NCBI RefSeq assembly: GCF_040581485.1
Contig: NC_090133.1
Span: 6,014,001-6,078,000 of the forward strand
Length of the DNA stretch: 64,000 nt
Source: Linepithema humile
Lineage: Eukaryota; Arthropoda; Insecta; Hymenoptera; Formicidae
Direction: 5' to 3'
A model generated the notes under the pieces. It searched no databases, had not been told where the DNA came from, and worked only from the letters and a program-made list of their open reading frames with translations. Below are positions 27,181 to 41,000 of this stretch, piece after piece (within the stretch, counting starts at the first letter, position 1; every line of letters starts with the position of its first letter). A program made the position numbers and the translations under genes.

Positions 27181-30100
27181 AGGCTTGACACAAAAAGGAC
27201 TGCATATCATATATGCGCATAATTAGTTATTGTTAGCTAGAGCCATAAAATCAACTGCTATTTCGGAATTTCTGGTTTTCTACGGCGCGAAATCTTTCCA
27301 CTCTTATCATTTCTGGAACAAAAAAGCTAATATATTATTCTGAAAATATATTTTAGATAGATTAATTCAGTAATTACTTTCTTCCAAAATTTATCCGGAA
27401 AAATAGGTTTCTTTGAAATGTTTTGATAGTAATTTAATAGATTTTTAACAACAATTTTCACTTTTAATGGAGACTTCCTTTTGTAAATATATAAATGTGC
27501 GGTATGTTATACTTTTCATTATTCTTGTGTATTTTACTAGCCGATAAATCATGAAAGACTCAAAACAGGCATATCTCTTAACCAACTGACGTCGCACAAT
27601 GTGTGCTTCCGGTGTCGTCGCGTTTCCTGCGTGGATAATTATGAAATTAGTGGTGTATCGGGTCATGAGTACGATAACCGCAGGGTGGAGGCGAGGAAGT
27701 CGTCAAAGATCAAATCCAAGACATAGGAGCAGTCTTGTGTGACTCCGCTACCATTCTCTGAACGAAAACACATCCGTATTAGTAGATTACGGAAAGGAAA
27801 TTACCAATATGTTCACGAAATATGCTTCCGGCTACGCAGATAATTCTCTAATGATTTCATCGTTTCCTTATCGTTCAACGCAATATTTCTAGAAGCGCCT
27901 TCGATTTCAAATATTCTTTAATAATTATAAATATTTAAAACATTTTTTTTTAATTATTGGATATTTTAAATATTAGATATTTTTAATAGGTTCAAATATT
28001 TTTGTTTTAAATAATTGTTTTAGTAAAAATTTAAGTGTTTTTTACTAAGGTTTTAAAAGATCTTAAAAGACCTTAGTAGGTACTATAAATTAAATGCTAA
28101 AAATAAGAAAAATATTAAATCAATTGTAACCATTGAATGCGCACAAGAATTTGGATGTTTCTCAAACGGACAACCTAATAGAAGTTCATGAGCTGTCATT
28201 TCTAGACACGTAGTTTCCTCCTTTGCGAAGTCTTCCTCGCTTCTGTCTTGAAAGACAAGAGGCTTCAGTGCAATAGCCCAGACTTCCGCAGGTAATGTAA
28301 TAAATAACCCCACCGCCTCCCCCATTCGCCATTTCCTCGGCGGAACAAAAAGGCGGCCATATGGTGCTTAACTACGCGCGCACGAGAAACGATAAGCATC
28401 GAAGGAAAGGGGAAGAGTTCGCTTTCTTCGCGAGGATGCGCGCCCGGCTTTCTTTGCAAGGATGCGTGCCCGGTGTAATTTCACTGTTGTATTACAGAAA
28501 GTGTATTTTGACACGTGATGATCGGCTATCTGTTTTGGCGTAGTTAACAGAGTTTCCTGCGGAGATATAAAGTTTAGATTATTGCAAAAATAAACACGCA
28601 ACGCCCTTAAAAGACAATAATTGCACCAATAACTTAAAACTAGCGTAGCTCTTCGTATTTTACTTTTAAATTATAATATATTTATGGTGTAAACAGAGAA
28701 AAAAATTAATCAAAGTTAAATTTTGGAATAATAAGGCAATACGTAAAAAGTTTATTATCTTAATATTGCCTTCTCCATGTTTCATAAAAAATGTTCAATA
28801 TGCAGAAATCATAATTTCAAAATTCTGAAAAAATCCATTATATGAAAAATTATATCTTTATTCATGAAATTTTATAAATTGAACGATTCACTTCTTTTAA
28901 GAATTCTTTAAATTCTCTTTAAACTTATTAGCACTTGGTGCATTATCTCTTTCTTACCTCATTGTCACTTTTTCAGTTTTAACATTTTTATAGGATTTTG
29001 CGTGTTTGTTTATATTCCATGAGTGATTTTTAACTTCTACTCATTTTTGTCGAGCTGTTTTCTCGAGGATTTCAAGTCCTTGAAACGATACAACACCATC
29101 CGTGGGAACTAAAATCGTTTTATGACGTTACTATCCGCCCATTTGGTTTCTGTTTACATACCATAGAAACAACAAAATTCTTGGAAACTTCTTCCTATTC
29201 AAAGTGAGACGCAGAGACAAAATGTAGAGCTATTCTTCTTGAAGAATTTTACTACAACTTATTGACAACAAATTATTGTCAATATTTGAGACTTGCTGAG
29301 AGAAATTTATATCTAACTCTAAAAATAATTATCCGTATCCGCATTGTTGTTTTGGTTCTGAACACTATATTTAATGAAAGCTCGCCCACGACAGTGCATT
29401 GGCCGGTCATTGAAGTTTCGGGCGACTTTTACAGCATTCTAATATTCCGTCATAAATTACTCGCAGAAATTGAAGAAGAGAACGATGTTTGTTCAACACT
29501 GAAACTGCTCGCCAATCAAGCGAACATAACGCAAAAGCCAACCGCACGCGTATTGGTTGCGATTCTGACAAATTGCGTGCAATAATGCGAAAATTATACA
29601 GGTTGTTCGATAATGGGCACATTGGCAAGCGCAGGGTATTTTTTGCCAAACACTGAAATAATTTTCCTTCGCCGGAATTTAATTTAGCATCATATTTTTT
29701 ACATTTTCAACATTTTATATCTTACTAAGGGTTACATTGGTTACATTGTATATTATTGTGAGGACTCTACCAAAATGTACATAATTAATGCCTAATTAGC
29801 TTCAAATTAGCTGAAGAATTAAAACGATTTTATGTTACTTATTTATATCCTTGAAGGGCAATTCGTCAAACCTCTATTTTTAGTAATCAATTATTATCAA
29901 TTTTTGTTAAGGAACATATTTTTAACATATTTGTTAAGGAAAAATTGTTTTATAACTTTTGATGAAAATTATCAGCAAATTTGTCATTGACACATTATCT
30001 TTCTAATTTGCTAATTAGCACTTTTTGCTAATATTTTCAATTAATTGAGAATTATTATTCTCTTTTTTCTTCTCGTAAAGCATAAATTTTTTATCTAAAT

Positions 30101-31297
30101 TGTTATTAACGCAAATATCGTGCAAATTCTTTAATAATCATAATCATGTGTGACTTTCAACGTAATTATAAGCATCTTGGTTAACAGATCACGTATATGT
30201 TAACCGACGTTTCCACAGAAATTCACCGATGTAACACGATATTCGTGCGTTAGTTAGGCCGGATGAGAAATCCGACTGTCCGACTTCCGACATTAAGGCG
30301 AATCGGATTCATTATTCTAACACGTCACAAAGTTATCGTATATATGTACGAGCTGCCGGTTGAATTCTGTTTCTGAAGGAGGTGCGATAATAAAGGACAC
30401 GATTCTCTCCCTCGACGCGGGGCCTTTTTGTAACGCGCGCGATCACAGAATCTGTGGCTTCAGAGAGATAAAAGGCCGGAAGGAGAAAGTTCAATGGCTG
30501 ATCGTCCCGAAGGACTCTCCCACGGTTCGGCAAGGAGTTCCTATCTGTTCCCCACCGACAGTGATTTTTTTCTTCTCTACTTGCCCTTGCCGCTTCGCGC
30601 AAGTAGGTCATAGTATACGCGCGTGGATTTACCACCATCGGGAACCCATAGCAGGGAGCTTTCGTTACCCGAATATCACCTGGTGACTCGTCGTCGACGT
30701 AGTTGCAGGAAGACCGTGAAATACGTGGGAAAAGTTTTTGCCTCGGTCCAGCTCTTCGAAAGCTTCTTCAAGATCGCGCGAGCAAAAATCGTCCATCGCT
30801 GATATTAAATCTTATTAACAATAGCTACATATAAATAATATTAAAAATAAATTAATTAATCTCAGATTATAATATAAATTTCTTTTTAATTAGTCAGAAT
30901 TCGTCTAGTATTTTATCGCAGGTATTTCGTTTATTATGTAATTAAAAGCTAAGGGTTACAAAGTGTTCGCTCTATTTTAATTTGCCTGAAAAACTAGCTT
31001 CGTAATATATTGCAACTTTGTTCATTTTCTTTTATATCGAGTCACAATGTAGAATTAATTCGACAGAGGCTAGCATTTCCTTGGTTGCAATTTTGAACGC
31101 CGCGATCGTGTGGCACGAGTCGAATGAATTTTTATGCAACAATCTGCATATAATGATGCAGCTTATTACACCGGATGTGGCACTCCCATGAAGCGCGCTC
31201 GAATCTTTATCTAAATATTCGATTAAAGAGTGCGCCCGGGTTGCACGAAAAGCGCAACCTTCGAAGGAAGGCGGACTTTATTATCGCCCGCCGGAAG
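27181..31297. other. Mostly AT-rich noncoding DNA
   Basis: No supported gene. Contains a 34-bp imperfect palindrome at 28043-28076 (ACTAAGG...CCTTAGT). A 107-codon plus frame at 29262-29585 has no splice context or recognised domain. A moderately GC-rich block lies at 30340-30700 with overlapping frames on both strands. Confidence 0.5.
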
Positions 31298-31336
31298 TGA
31301 CGTATTACTGCCACCGTATTACCTCGTAATACGTCA
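31298..31336. repeat. Perfect 11-bp inverted repeat TGACGTATTAC / GTAATACGTCA
   Basis: Arms at 31298-31308 and 31326-31336 are separated by 17 bases. Each arm contains TGACGT, the half-core of CRE-type (bZIP) sites, in opposite orientation. It could be a hairpin or a pair of binding sites; nothing else in the sequence decides. Confidence 0.6.
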
Positions 31337-33118
31337 ATAACCGGTCGTTACGCGGCCCTTTCTTGGCAAAGTGCGCTGTTTCGAAATTGTCTTGTCTTGG
31401 TCAGGACGCTCCGCTGTAGCCTCGACAGGATGAGAGCGCTCGCACTCCGCTTTTAACGAAGTCGTTACGCGACGCGACAGCTGAAAGCTCGCGGCACTTG
31501 TCCGCCACTCGTTAATATTGTAACAATATTTAGTTTCAAAGGAATTACACACGACGCCTCGGAGCGTCTTCGGGAAGGAACACGTGATATATGATTAAGC
31601 GAGTAACTTATACCAGCTGTTTACGCGACCTACCCGAAAAGGGTTTTCGGAGTTTTTTTGTCGCGGACAGTGCAACTTTACGCCTTCTCAAAATAAGGGA
31701 TCCAATCCCAGCCTTTCCTGTTTTTTCCTCTTTTCGTCCGTCGTAAATTTCGGTCTTTAGGGGTCATTAAATTACGTGAAGTATCGGTGTTTTACAGACG
31801 ATACAATCGGAAAGCATGCGAATCGCATTTGACTTCGACGATGAGGGTCGGAAGTTGCAAGGCTACTCCGAAGCACGTATACGCTGGATTCGATGTCGCG
31901 TGCGAACCTCTCACGGGGACATACCGGCGCGATGCGTCGATGAATAAACCCCCATGAAGAGAGAAAGAGCGATAGAGAGGGAGAGAGAGTGAGAATCGAC
32001 ACGACACACACACACACACGATCGTCTCTCTTCGTGAGTACCGCGGGACGAGTCAACACGATGCATCGGCACACAATACCCAGTTTCGTTCGTAATTGCG
32101 CATGGAGGTAGGCAGATGTGCATCGCGCGACCGCCCCTATATTTTAATGGCCCGCCGGTGAGAATCTTTTGCGACTCGCAGTAATGACGGCAGGTAGTAT
32201 GGGAATTTGAACTGCTGATAAAGCATTGCGTCGATGAGTCAATCGCAAGAAAATTGGCCAACCAGCTGTTGTTTTCATCGGGACAACCGCTGCAATTTAG
32301 CAGTCCGCGTCGTGTTTTCAGTCGATACGCGCTAATTACATTATCTTATCTCTCTAATGCTTGACACAGAAAACATCGTAAATGTTACATTTCCAGAAAA
32401 TTGCTCTATAAGAATCTTGATCTCTCTGAGATATCAAGAATGTAAAATTAAAAAAATTGTGGAAGCGTAAATTCAAATGTTTATGTGTTTTATAATTAAT
32501 GATTATAAGAACGGCGAGAAAAAAAATTATAGCCATAAATAATTTTTATTTCTTCAAAACAGGGATTTAAAAAACGAAGGGGAGAAAGTAACATTAAACC
32601 GCTCAAAAAATGTTATTAATTCAATTAATGAGTTCCATATTAGCATCGCTAAAAAGTCCTGAAAGTTATATAAAATTTTAATTCGATTTTTTGCTGAAAT
32701 CAAAACTTTACAAAATAAAGAGACATTTTTGCACTGGGCGTCTAATATCTCGATCCATCCCGATACCGTTAAGATAAGCGAAAAGGCGCTATACTTCCTA
32801 GTAGAACGTGAAACCGTTCTGTTCCTCCAACGAGGTGAAGTTCTCCGCTCGGTATGCGCGCTATCCGGGGATCGTTTGATGAGTGCCGACCGTAACAGCT
32901 CCTCACGTACAATCTAAGTCGGGTCAAACCGGACTGACAACCGTTCTGCCTGTGAACGGAAGACGCCCTGGCATAGCCAATGAATTCGTCTGCGACCGAA
33001 TGGTAATGTTACTGCGTGCGGTCCTTATGTCGACGGCGAGAGAGAGAGGGAGGAAGGGAGATAAGAGGCCTGGGAGAAGGAAAGAGAAGGATCGGAATAG
33101 TGAGCGAAGGCAGAAGAA

Positions 33119-33122
<4 letters not shown>

Positions 33123-33150
<28 letters not shown>
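33123..33150. repeat. (GA)n microsatellite
   Basis: Fourteen GA dinucleotides inside a purine-rich stretch (about 33038-33165). It creates an Arg/Glu run in the 245-codon plus frame at 32883-33620 and a Ser/Leu run on the other strand. Confidence 0.95.
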
Positions 33151-33153
<3 letters not shown>

Positions 33154-34941
33154 AGAGAGAAGGAAGGTACGCTCTCGCGCGTCCTGAGCGTGCGTATGTA
33201 GTGCGCCGTACGCACGCGTGCGACACATCGTACGTGCGGTACCGTAGTATACGACAGTTTGCAATTTATTGTCTGGACTTCAATTTGCCAAGTGAGTGGC
33301 CGTGGGCGCTACCGCCGCTTCCGACGGATATTCGGCGTCGAAAATTGCCAATTGTCTCAATGGAACTCGATTCGTATTGTGCACCAACGTTTATGCCGCA
33401 ACAACGCGACCGCGCGCGAGCGCGCGAGCGAACGTGCACGCACGAATGTATTATAATAACACGCGTGAGGTCCTTCGGTAAGCCGACGAAGCCGCGGACC
33501 CTCCGGCTTTCGCAGAAGCGTCAATCAGCGGGGATTTCTACGATAAGTCGTTTCTACCGTCGCGCGCATCAGCCGCCATGGCAAATTTATGCTGCGGAGA
33601 ATGATTGCATTAACTCGTAAGAAGAGGGGTTGATTCGGAGGGAGAGGTCTTTGAAAAAGTAAAACGATGATAATGTTGATAGGAGAGAGCTAGGGAATTG
33701 GATATGCAATAGTACACTACGTGTAAAACAATTTTCGTTATCTTTCAATGAAACGTTTTGATTGTATTTTGTTGCTTTAAAAATGCTTATATTAATATTT
33801 ATTTAATCGAAGCTATCAAGATGATAACAATGATGAAAAATATCACCATAAGAATAATACTCGCGATGATACTTGCGAAATAAGTGATTGTAAATTTATC
33901 GAGCCGCCAGATATTGTTTGTAGAAAAAATTTCATAGTTATTGTCCATTTTTGTGTAAGTTATTTACTTTAGAAACTCTCAATTCATTCTACAATTGCAT
34001 CCAAGCCCTCGATCATCGTCGATCTGAAAGACTCGGACATCCTCGAGTGTACCCCTTTCCGATTTAACACGGCGTAGCTGTAAGAAAGTAACCGCTTGGT
34101 CACGAAATCGTACTGCCCATCTCTCGGACGACGCGAAGGCGGCCGATTCTGTCGGCTGTTAATCCGCGCGATTCCATCGACTTATCCTCTCCCGATAGCG
34201 ATTTACGTCTGGAACCCCCGTGCGCCGTCCATGTCGAAATTAGCTAGTCAGCGCCCAGATTGATGAGGCGAGGACCGCCTCGCCGACGTCGAGGTCTTAT
34301 GATACGCGCGGATCGGGCCCCGTCCAATTAACCACGGACATACTCTCGTCGAGGTGATATTCTTCAAGGGATTTCGTTCCCCGTGTCCTTGAATGACGTT
34401 GTCATCGTCATCATCATCATCATGTTTTCTCGGGATGTTTCTTCGTTAGGGTTAGATCAATGGTATAAAAAGTATTTCATTTTTGCTGTCTCAATACAGA
34501 TGAGAAAACATTTAGATATAGATATCTATAACCGTTCACAGAAATGTATTGTACACAAAGAGATTTAAATGGCTCGCATGATGATGATTTTAAGTGAGAA
34601 GGAATAAGCATATCATACATTTAAGACATTTTTATTAATTCTTTGGAATCCAGGATCATCTGCGTGTCATCAATCGTGAAATAATTGCATTATTTTATAC
34701 ATCATAAAAATAATTTTTAACATATTTTTAAATATATATATTGTTACCTACGCGTTTAATAGTTAAAACCATTATTGCAATCTTTTCGCGGTCCATTTTT
34801 ATTTGTTCTCTCCCTCTCCCTTCTTTTTCTCCTCTACACTTACCTGTAACCGCGCACCCGATTTCATGAATAAACCGATAATCGCGAAATTCCGATTCGA
34901 GCGATGAAGGTGCCGTGCACGATGAAAGGGAAGACGCTCAT

Positions 34942-35029
34942 GGAAGAAGAAGACGAAGAAGACGAAGAAGAAGAAGAAGAAGAAGAAGAAGAAGAACACG
35001 GAGGAGGAGAAGGAGGAGGAGGTGGCGGT
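34942..35029. repeat. (GAA)n to (GGA)n purine tract
   Basis: About 55 bases of GAA/GAC triplets run into GGA triplets, with one strand almost all purine over roughly 85 bases. Such polypurine mirror-like tracts can form triplex (H-DNA) structures. The Arg-rich and Phe/Leu-rich frames through it are artefacts of the triplet repeat. Confidence 0.95.
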
Positions 35030-38000
35030 GTAGAGTAGACGGTGGGAAGGAAGTGCCGGGAAGGATGAAAGGCAACAGAAAGAAACGAGTACTACCGTCT
35101 GGTGGGTCTTTGTACTCGTCGAGCCTCCGTCTCTCTTTCTCCCCGTCTTTCCCTCTCGCTCTCTTTCTCCTCTTCTCACCGAAAGCAGCGTCAGTAGGAC
35201 AGGAACCGTCGCTGGATTGTCTGGGACCGGGCTGGACCAGCTTCTCGCTCTTCTTCCCCGTAGTACAGTTAATGCGACGATAATGTCCACGCCGGCCAAC
35301 GGGAGATGGTCGCGGGATTCGTCGATAGAATTCCCGGGCAATTCCGTTCGCGGCGGGGCCGGTTAAGAGAAAAAAAAAGGGAGAATAAAGAGAGAGGGAG
35401 AGAGAGAAAGAGAGAGAACCCTCGAAAGAAGATAATGACCGCATGCAAAATCGCGGTACGCGTCGACGGATTCCCGCGGAGCTCCCTCCTTTTCTCGCCG
35501 CGGTGCTCTTCCTTGTTCCCTGTGCGCGGTGCCCCTCGTCTTTTTCTTCGTCTCCCGCGGCCCGGCCGCAGATTTCGGAAACTCGGTAAATTCGTTAATA
35601 CCACGACGAAACGATCACGCGGTCGATGAAGAATGCCACGCCTGAATGGATTCATTATGGGGTGTATCGGCGCCACCTCGGCTTCTACGCGATTCCTTTT
35701 CTAAATAGAGGCAGCATCTGCTTTGCGGTAATGCGAATGTCGGCCGACGAGAGCGTAAGGTGTGCTTTTCGCGAAAATAAGAGCTCTCCGGCGGAATCGG
35801 GGAATGGTTAAATAGCGACCGGCACGAATCGATAATGAGCAGTTATTTTGGGTATCGACTATCGGTGGAAAGACCGGGAATCTAACTCGTTAATTCTACC
35901 TAACGGCTAATATACATATATATGTGTATTTAAAATTCAATCGATTTTCGAAACGCAGTAATGAAAAGGATATATATTTGGATTGATATTTGCCTCTACA
36001 GGATTAAAGAATCTTTTTTATTACAATAATTTACAGATAATTTCTTTTATTACAATTTAATATTGAAATAATGATGATTGCAATGATTAAATAATATCAA
36101 TAAAATAAAGTATATATTTTTGCTCTTATTTGTAATAAAAAAAATCGGGAGATCTAACTCGTTTTGAAAGGTAAAATAAATATAAAGCACTTACGTTTAA
36201 TGTACTTGGGATGCAACAGGTGATGTTTCAGATAAGTTAAAGCTGATAAGATTAAAAACCAATTAAAAATAACTAACACAAATAGCAGTAATATCTTTGC
36301 GGACAGAGATACAGGCGCATCGAACGTCATCTTTTGATCTGCATTTCCACGAATTGTGCACCATGTGTATCCCAGGATGAAGGACCGAAATGTGAATCCT
36401 TGCGCCGGCGCGTAGCAGGTCGCTCTTTTGGCATAACAGGCTGCATCCTATATGATATTTTTACGAGGTCCTTCCGAGAATTTGAAACATCGCGTGGGGC
36501 AAACAGCTGAGACCGAATGATAAGACGGCAGCCAGTTGCTATGTGTGGGATCGCTATCCCACTTATCGGTTTCCCTCGCCGAAACACGTCCGTGACCTTT
36601 TTCGCGATTTGTGCATCCGTGCTGATTCCAGAATCTCATTCACAAAAATCAGAATTCCGGCCGAGACTACGCATCATTTTATTTAATTAAAATGTGATAT
36701 AAAATAAAGTCGGACTTTCTCGTTATGTGATAAAAATACTTTAGCGTTTGCATCACGTTCTCATTACTATCAGATTCATGTAATTAATGTTCAATTTTCA
36801 CCCGGCATTAGAAATTACAGGATAATTGCTTATTCGAAATTGTTAAATAACCGAGGGTAAAGAAAATAGAATGGGAAAATACCTCTTTATCTTAACTGCT
36901 TGTTATTTATCGCTGATTAGTACGGTCGTTCTTAGAAGTTGCCGAAAAATGCACACGCGCGCAGTTTTTTGGTATTTATGCACACTGTGTGGCACTTTGC
37001 GTTACTTGCTTATGCGGTAAGAACAGTATTCCGTCGCGGCGGTAATGCTTTCTCGAAAATGCTCTATAATTATGCCGTTCGTGTCGATATGCTGCGTGAC
37101 TTGAGGTTAGCCGGTGGCACCACAAAACGCTCTTTATTATACGCGGCTACTCTCCAAAATGCTCCGTTATCACGAACTCCGAGACCGCATTTTCGCATCT
37201 CGCGCGCGCACGCATTTACCTTACGTCTCTCCGTGCAAACGCAAATCTTAGAAATGAAGGATTCTTTGTACGCACGCTTAAAGATTCGCTATCTATTTTA
37301 TCTCGCCGATCGCGCGCAAATAACGCAAATAATCATCTCGCTAATCTCGCGAAATGCTACATAAAACGCGACGTAGAGAATCAGAGATAAATAATTAAAC
37401 TTGTGTTTGTTTGGAATATTGGATTATTCGCGATCGATCTTGTTTCTCTTAAACGGTTTGACTTGGGGATTATGGTCTCTCGATGTAACGTACGATTGTC
37501 TAGTAGTTCAGCTGCGACCACAGAAGTATAACCGTTTTGACACCTAGTTCCACCGATCGGGCAAACGCCTTCGGCCGTGACTTCGTGCTCCGGTAATTAC
37601 GGTAATTTAATTAGAAGTCATCTGGCAAGACGTCAGCCACGCGTACAGCACGTGCGCCTTATGCCGTCTTGCATGCTCACTTTCCGCGCACTAGATTTGG
37701 AAAACAGACAGGCGGTCGGCCGCCTTATGTTCAAGACGGTTATCATCGTGCAGTCTGTCGCTCGGTAGATGTTACTTTGATATGCGCCAACTACCCAGTC
37801 CGAGTATCTTTGTAGAAAATCAACTTTGGGGAAAAAGTCTTCTGTTGTACTGAATTTCTTCTATAAACAATCAAAATGAAATAGTAATTAATGTAAAATC
37901 TTGCCAACATATATATACTCGTACTTGTCTATTTTTTATTGTATGCTTTTGTGAAAAAGTAGGGGGTCGCTCTTTGCTTTTTTATAACGGTAAAATGTTT

Positions 38001-41000
38001 TAGCTTGACATTCTCGAATATTGTTCTTGGAAATTATAGTTCTCCAGTTACATGCGTATGAATTTACATTCGAAATTGCTGTACTTAAATCGCCTTTGAC
38101 ACTCCGCGAAAGCTCGCACGCGTTTCCTTAGGAACGCCCTGCACCTTCTTATCGAGAAAAGTGAGAAAAGGGGGAGAGCGAGGGAGAGAGGAAAAGAAGA
38201 AACGGTGATCGCGACAGGGATGCAGAAGTGCGCGTGCCAGGCACACCTGCATATTAGAGTGGAGGGGGATTAACACGGGGGCACTACGGGACACCTGGCG
38301 ACCATCTATCGTCTATAACGTAATAGTATTTCGTGATATAAGCGTGCGCGAGCGGGGGGAAAGTGAAGGAAAACGACCGATCAGAAAAGAAGGCAGTGGG
38401 GTATCAACGCGCAGTTAAACGCTTCGGGCAAACGGGCGAGGGGTGGGTAGCCAGAAGTACGACGCAGTCGACGTCTCGACTCGATAAAATCGGCTGCGTC
38501 GACGTAACGATCATTCTCCGTCAAAGTGCCCTCGCGACACCTGGTCTTGGTTTCGACGCTACGGGGAGGCTTGATTCTAGACGTCGAAAGTGACTTATGC
38601 AACGAAGCCTCTCGTGCAAAGACTCGACGACAGACTGAACGCACTGAAAGCGAAAATTACAGTTTAAGTGACTTTCTTAAAGCCATGCAATCTTAAAAAA
38701 AAGAAATATTTTATTATTAAAAAATAACTTTATATATTTGGCTTCTTCATAATTTTTATTCAAAATTGTGTCTTGAAGTTTAATTGTTTTAAGGAAGTAA
38801 TTAATTTTCGAAATTTGATGTAAAACTTTTATTAAGAAATCTACTCCAAGTTTTTCAAAAAAAAAAGGGGGGGGAAGAAACCTGGAAGGAGACGAATGAC
38901 TTCTAGAATTTCTGATTACGTACAATCTGTTGGCTGTCGCTTTTATTGGAGTACGATTTCTCGATCGAGAGTCACTCGTGCCGCAATATGAACCAGCGGC
39001 GGTGTGTCGACAAAAGCGTTGGAACAACAAAAGTCCGCGTAGCCCGTGCCCGCGAAATACAAAAGCCGGCGGCAGCTGCCGATTTTATTTGAGATCACCT
39101 TCTTGGGGTGAAGCTGAAAGCTAAGAAAATTTTTCGGGGTTTGAAATCGAGCGCATGACGCGAGAGCCGAGTGTCGCAAGTCACAAATTGCTCGCAATTT
39201 CTATTCTCAACAGTCAACTGTCAGAGATAGCCTGCAAAGAATGGAACTAAATATAGTACAAACTATACAAGGCATATTTTCAGAAATAGGAGTAATTTTA
39301 CAATAAATCAATTTTTAACTTTTTTGAGAAAATATTTAGTTATATTAATATGTGTGACTATATTTTTACTTTCTCTATCGAAGTCTTAAAAGGATTAAAA
39401 ATTGAGCTATACACATAACGTAAAGCCTTTTTATCGCTCTACAAAAGTAAACAAGCAACGGATTTATTTAATAAACATAACAATAAAATCAAGAAAATCT
39501 GCAAAAGATATCTCACACATCGATGAGCTTAACGTACTTATTGAATATTTTTGAAGAGATCCTGAGACGCATCGCGTCCGCGCCAAGGATCGTCTCTTCA
39601 AATTAATCGCCTAATTTGTACGACGATCTATTTGCCGTATGGCGTATTGCGCAGTGCATCGGAAAGGAGAGGGGCAGCTCTGCCAGGATACGTTACGCAT
39701 TCCGGCCAACCCCCCGGCTGCTGAAAAAATAATTTTAAACAAGCAGAAACCGACGGCGGTAGCGACAGGCCGAAAGACGTTACATATCGCACAAGGGTGA
39801 TCCCTTAGCATGACAATAAGACATCTGCTTGGCACGAGCTCGTCGCGAAGGGTGCAAGCAAGTGGCAGCCAGTCCGGCTAGCCATCCTTAACGAAATCGG
39901 GCCCCGCGCGCCCCTACTCGGGATAATCTTCGACGGCGACGTTATTGCGCCGCCGGGGGGTGAAAACGCGAGAGGGTTTTTCGGTGACGGTCTCCTTCTT
40001 TCCTCGCTGTGCTCGCTAACATCTGGCAGATTCTAAGTTCATCCATCTTAAACGCCGTAACGACGTGACGTATCGATCGAGTCACTCAAGTACACACACA
40101 CACACACGAAAATTGCACGCTCCCTACTAAGCCTACTTGCGGTTTTTAACAATATACCGGATATATTCATGCGTATTATTTGCGGCATATGGAGAATCCC
40201 AAGAGAGCCCAAGCAGATCTCATTAATTTTTGTTGTTATTATTATTTCCTTCATTTAATTCTTATATAATAATTAATATTATTACTCTTGTTTTTATCTT
40301 TAAGAGGAAAAAATTGATTAATTTTTTTATACTAAAATTATATTCTTGGTATTCAATTTGATTTATTTTTACACTTTTATCTTCGTAATGAGTAAAATAA
40401 CACTTTTTATTTTGGTAGTTAAAGAGAGGCTTGAAATGTTTCTACTCCCTCGACATAATGGAATTAATGAAGAAAATAAATAACAACGACATGCTTTCCC
40501 AGCGCGGAGCGGGCCGATTTATCCATCGGTAGCTGATAAAAGCTGCATTGGTAAAAAATCGTGACGATATATCACGGTGTTCGAGGCTGTCGTCGAAAGT
40601 GCTTGAGAAAGCGACGGGAATGAGGTGGCGTTTTTTGACACGATGATGCACTACTGGACGCGGGGGATGATGATCAAATGATGCGGTTTATCTCTACCGC
40701 CGCAGAAGAAGCGGCATGTAAAGTAGCGAGGCAATTCGTCTCCGGGATAATAACGTCTCGCGCGTTCGCGATGCCGCGCGCGCGCGTACGCACAATTAAT
40801 CAAATCCGCGCCATATGGCCGCCCCGCGGCAAAGCGGATTCGAATTTTTCAGTTTGCCGAAGAAACGTCTCGAGAGTTTCTCATTGGCCGCGGTCGGTGT
40901 TCAATGCTCGCGCGGAGTTACTTCTGTCGGATGAAACGCGAGTGAGATCTCGTCGGCTGCCGAGATATACTCAACGATGTAAATTATGTCTCGCGAAAGA

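Noticed and set aside
32883..33620. 245-codon plus-strand open frame
   Set aside because: Its centre is an Arg/Glu run from a GA microsatellite, other frames are also open across the GC-rich island, and no domain or splice context was seen.
34799..35676. Overlapping frames of 107-180 codons on both strands
   Set aside because: Produced by GAA/GGA repeats and GC-rich composition; poly-Arg and poly-Phe/Leu products are artefacts.
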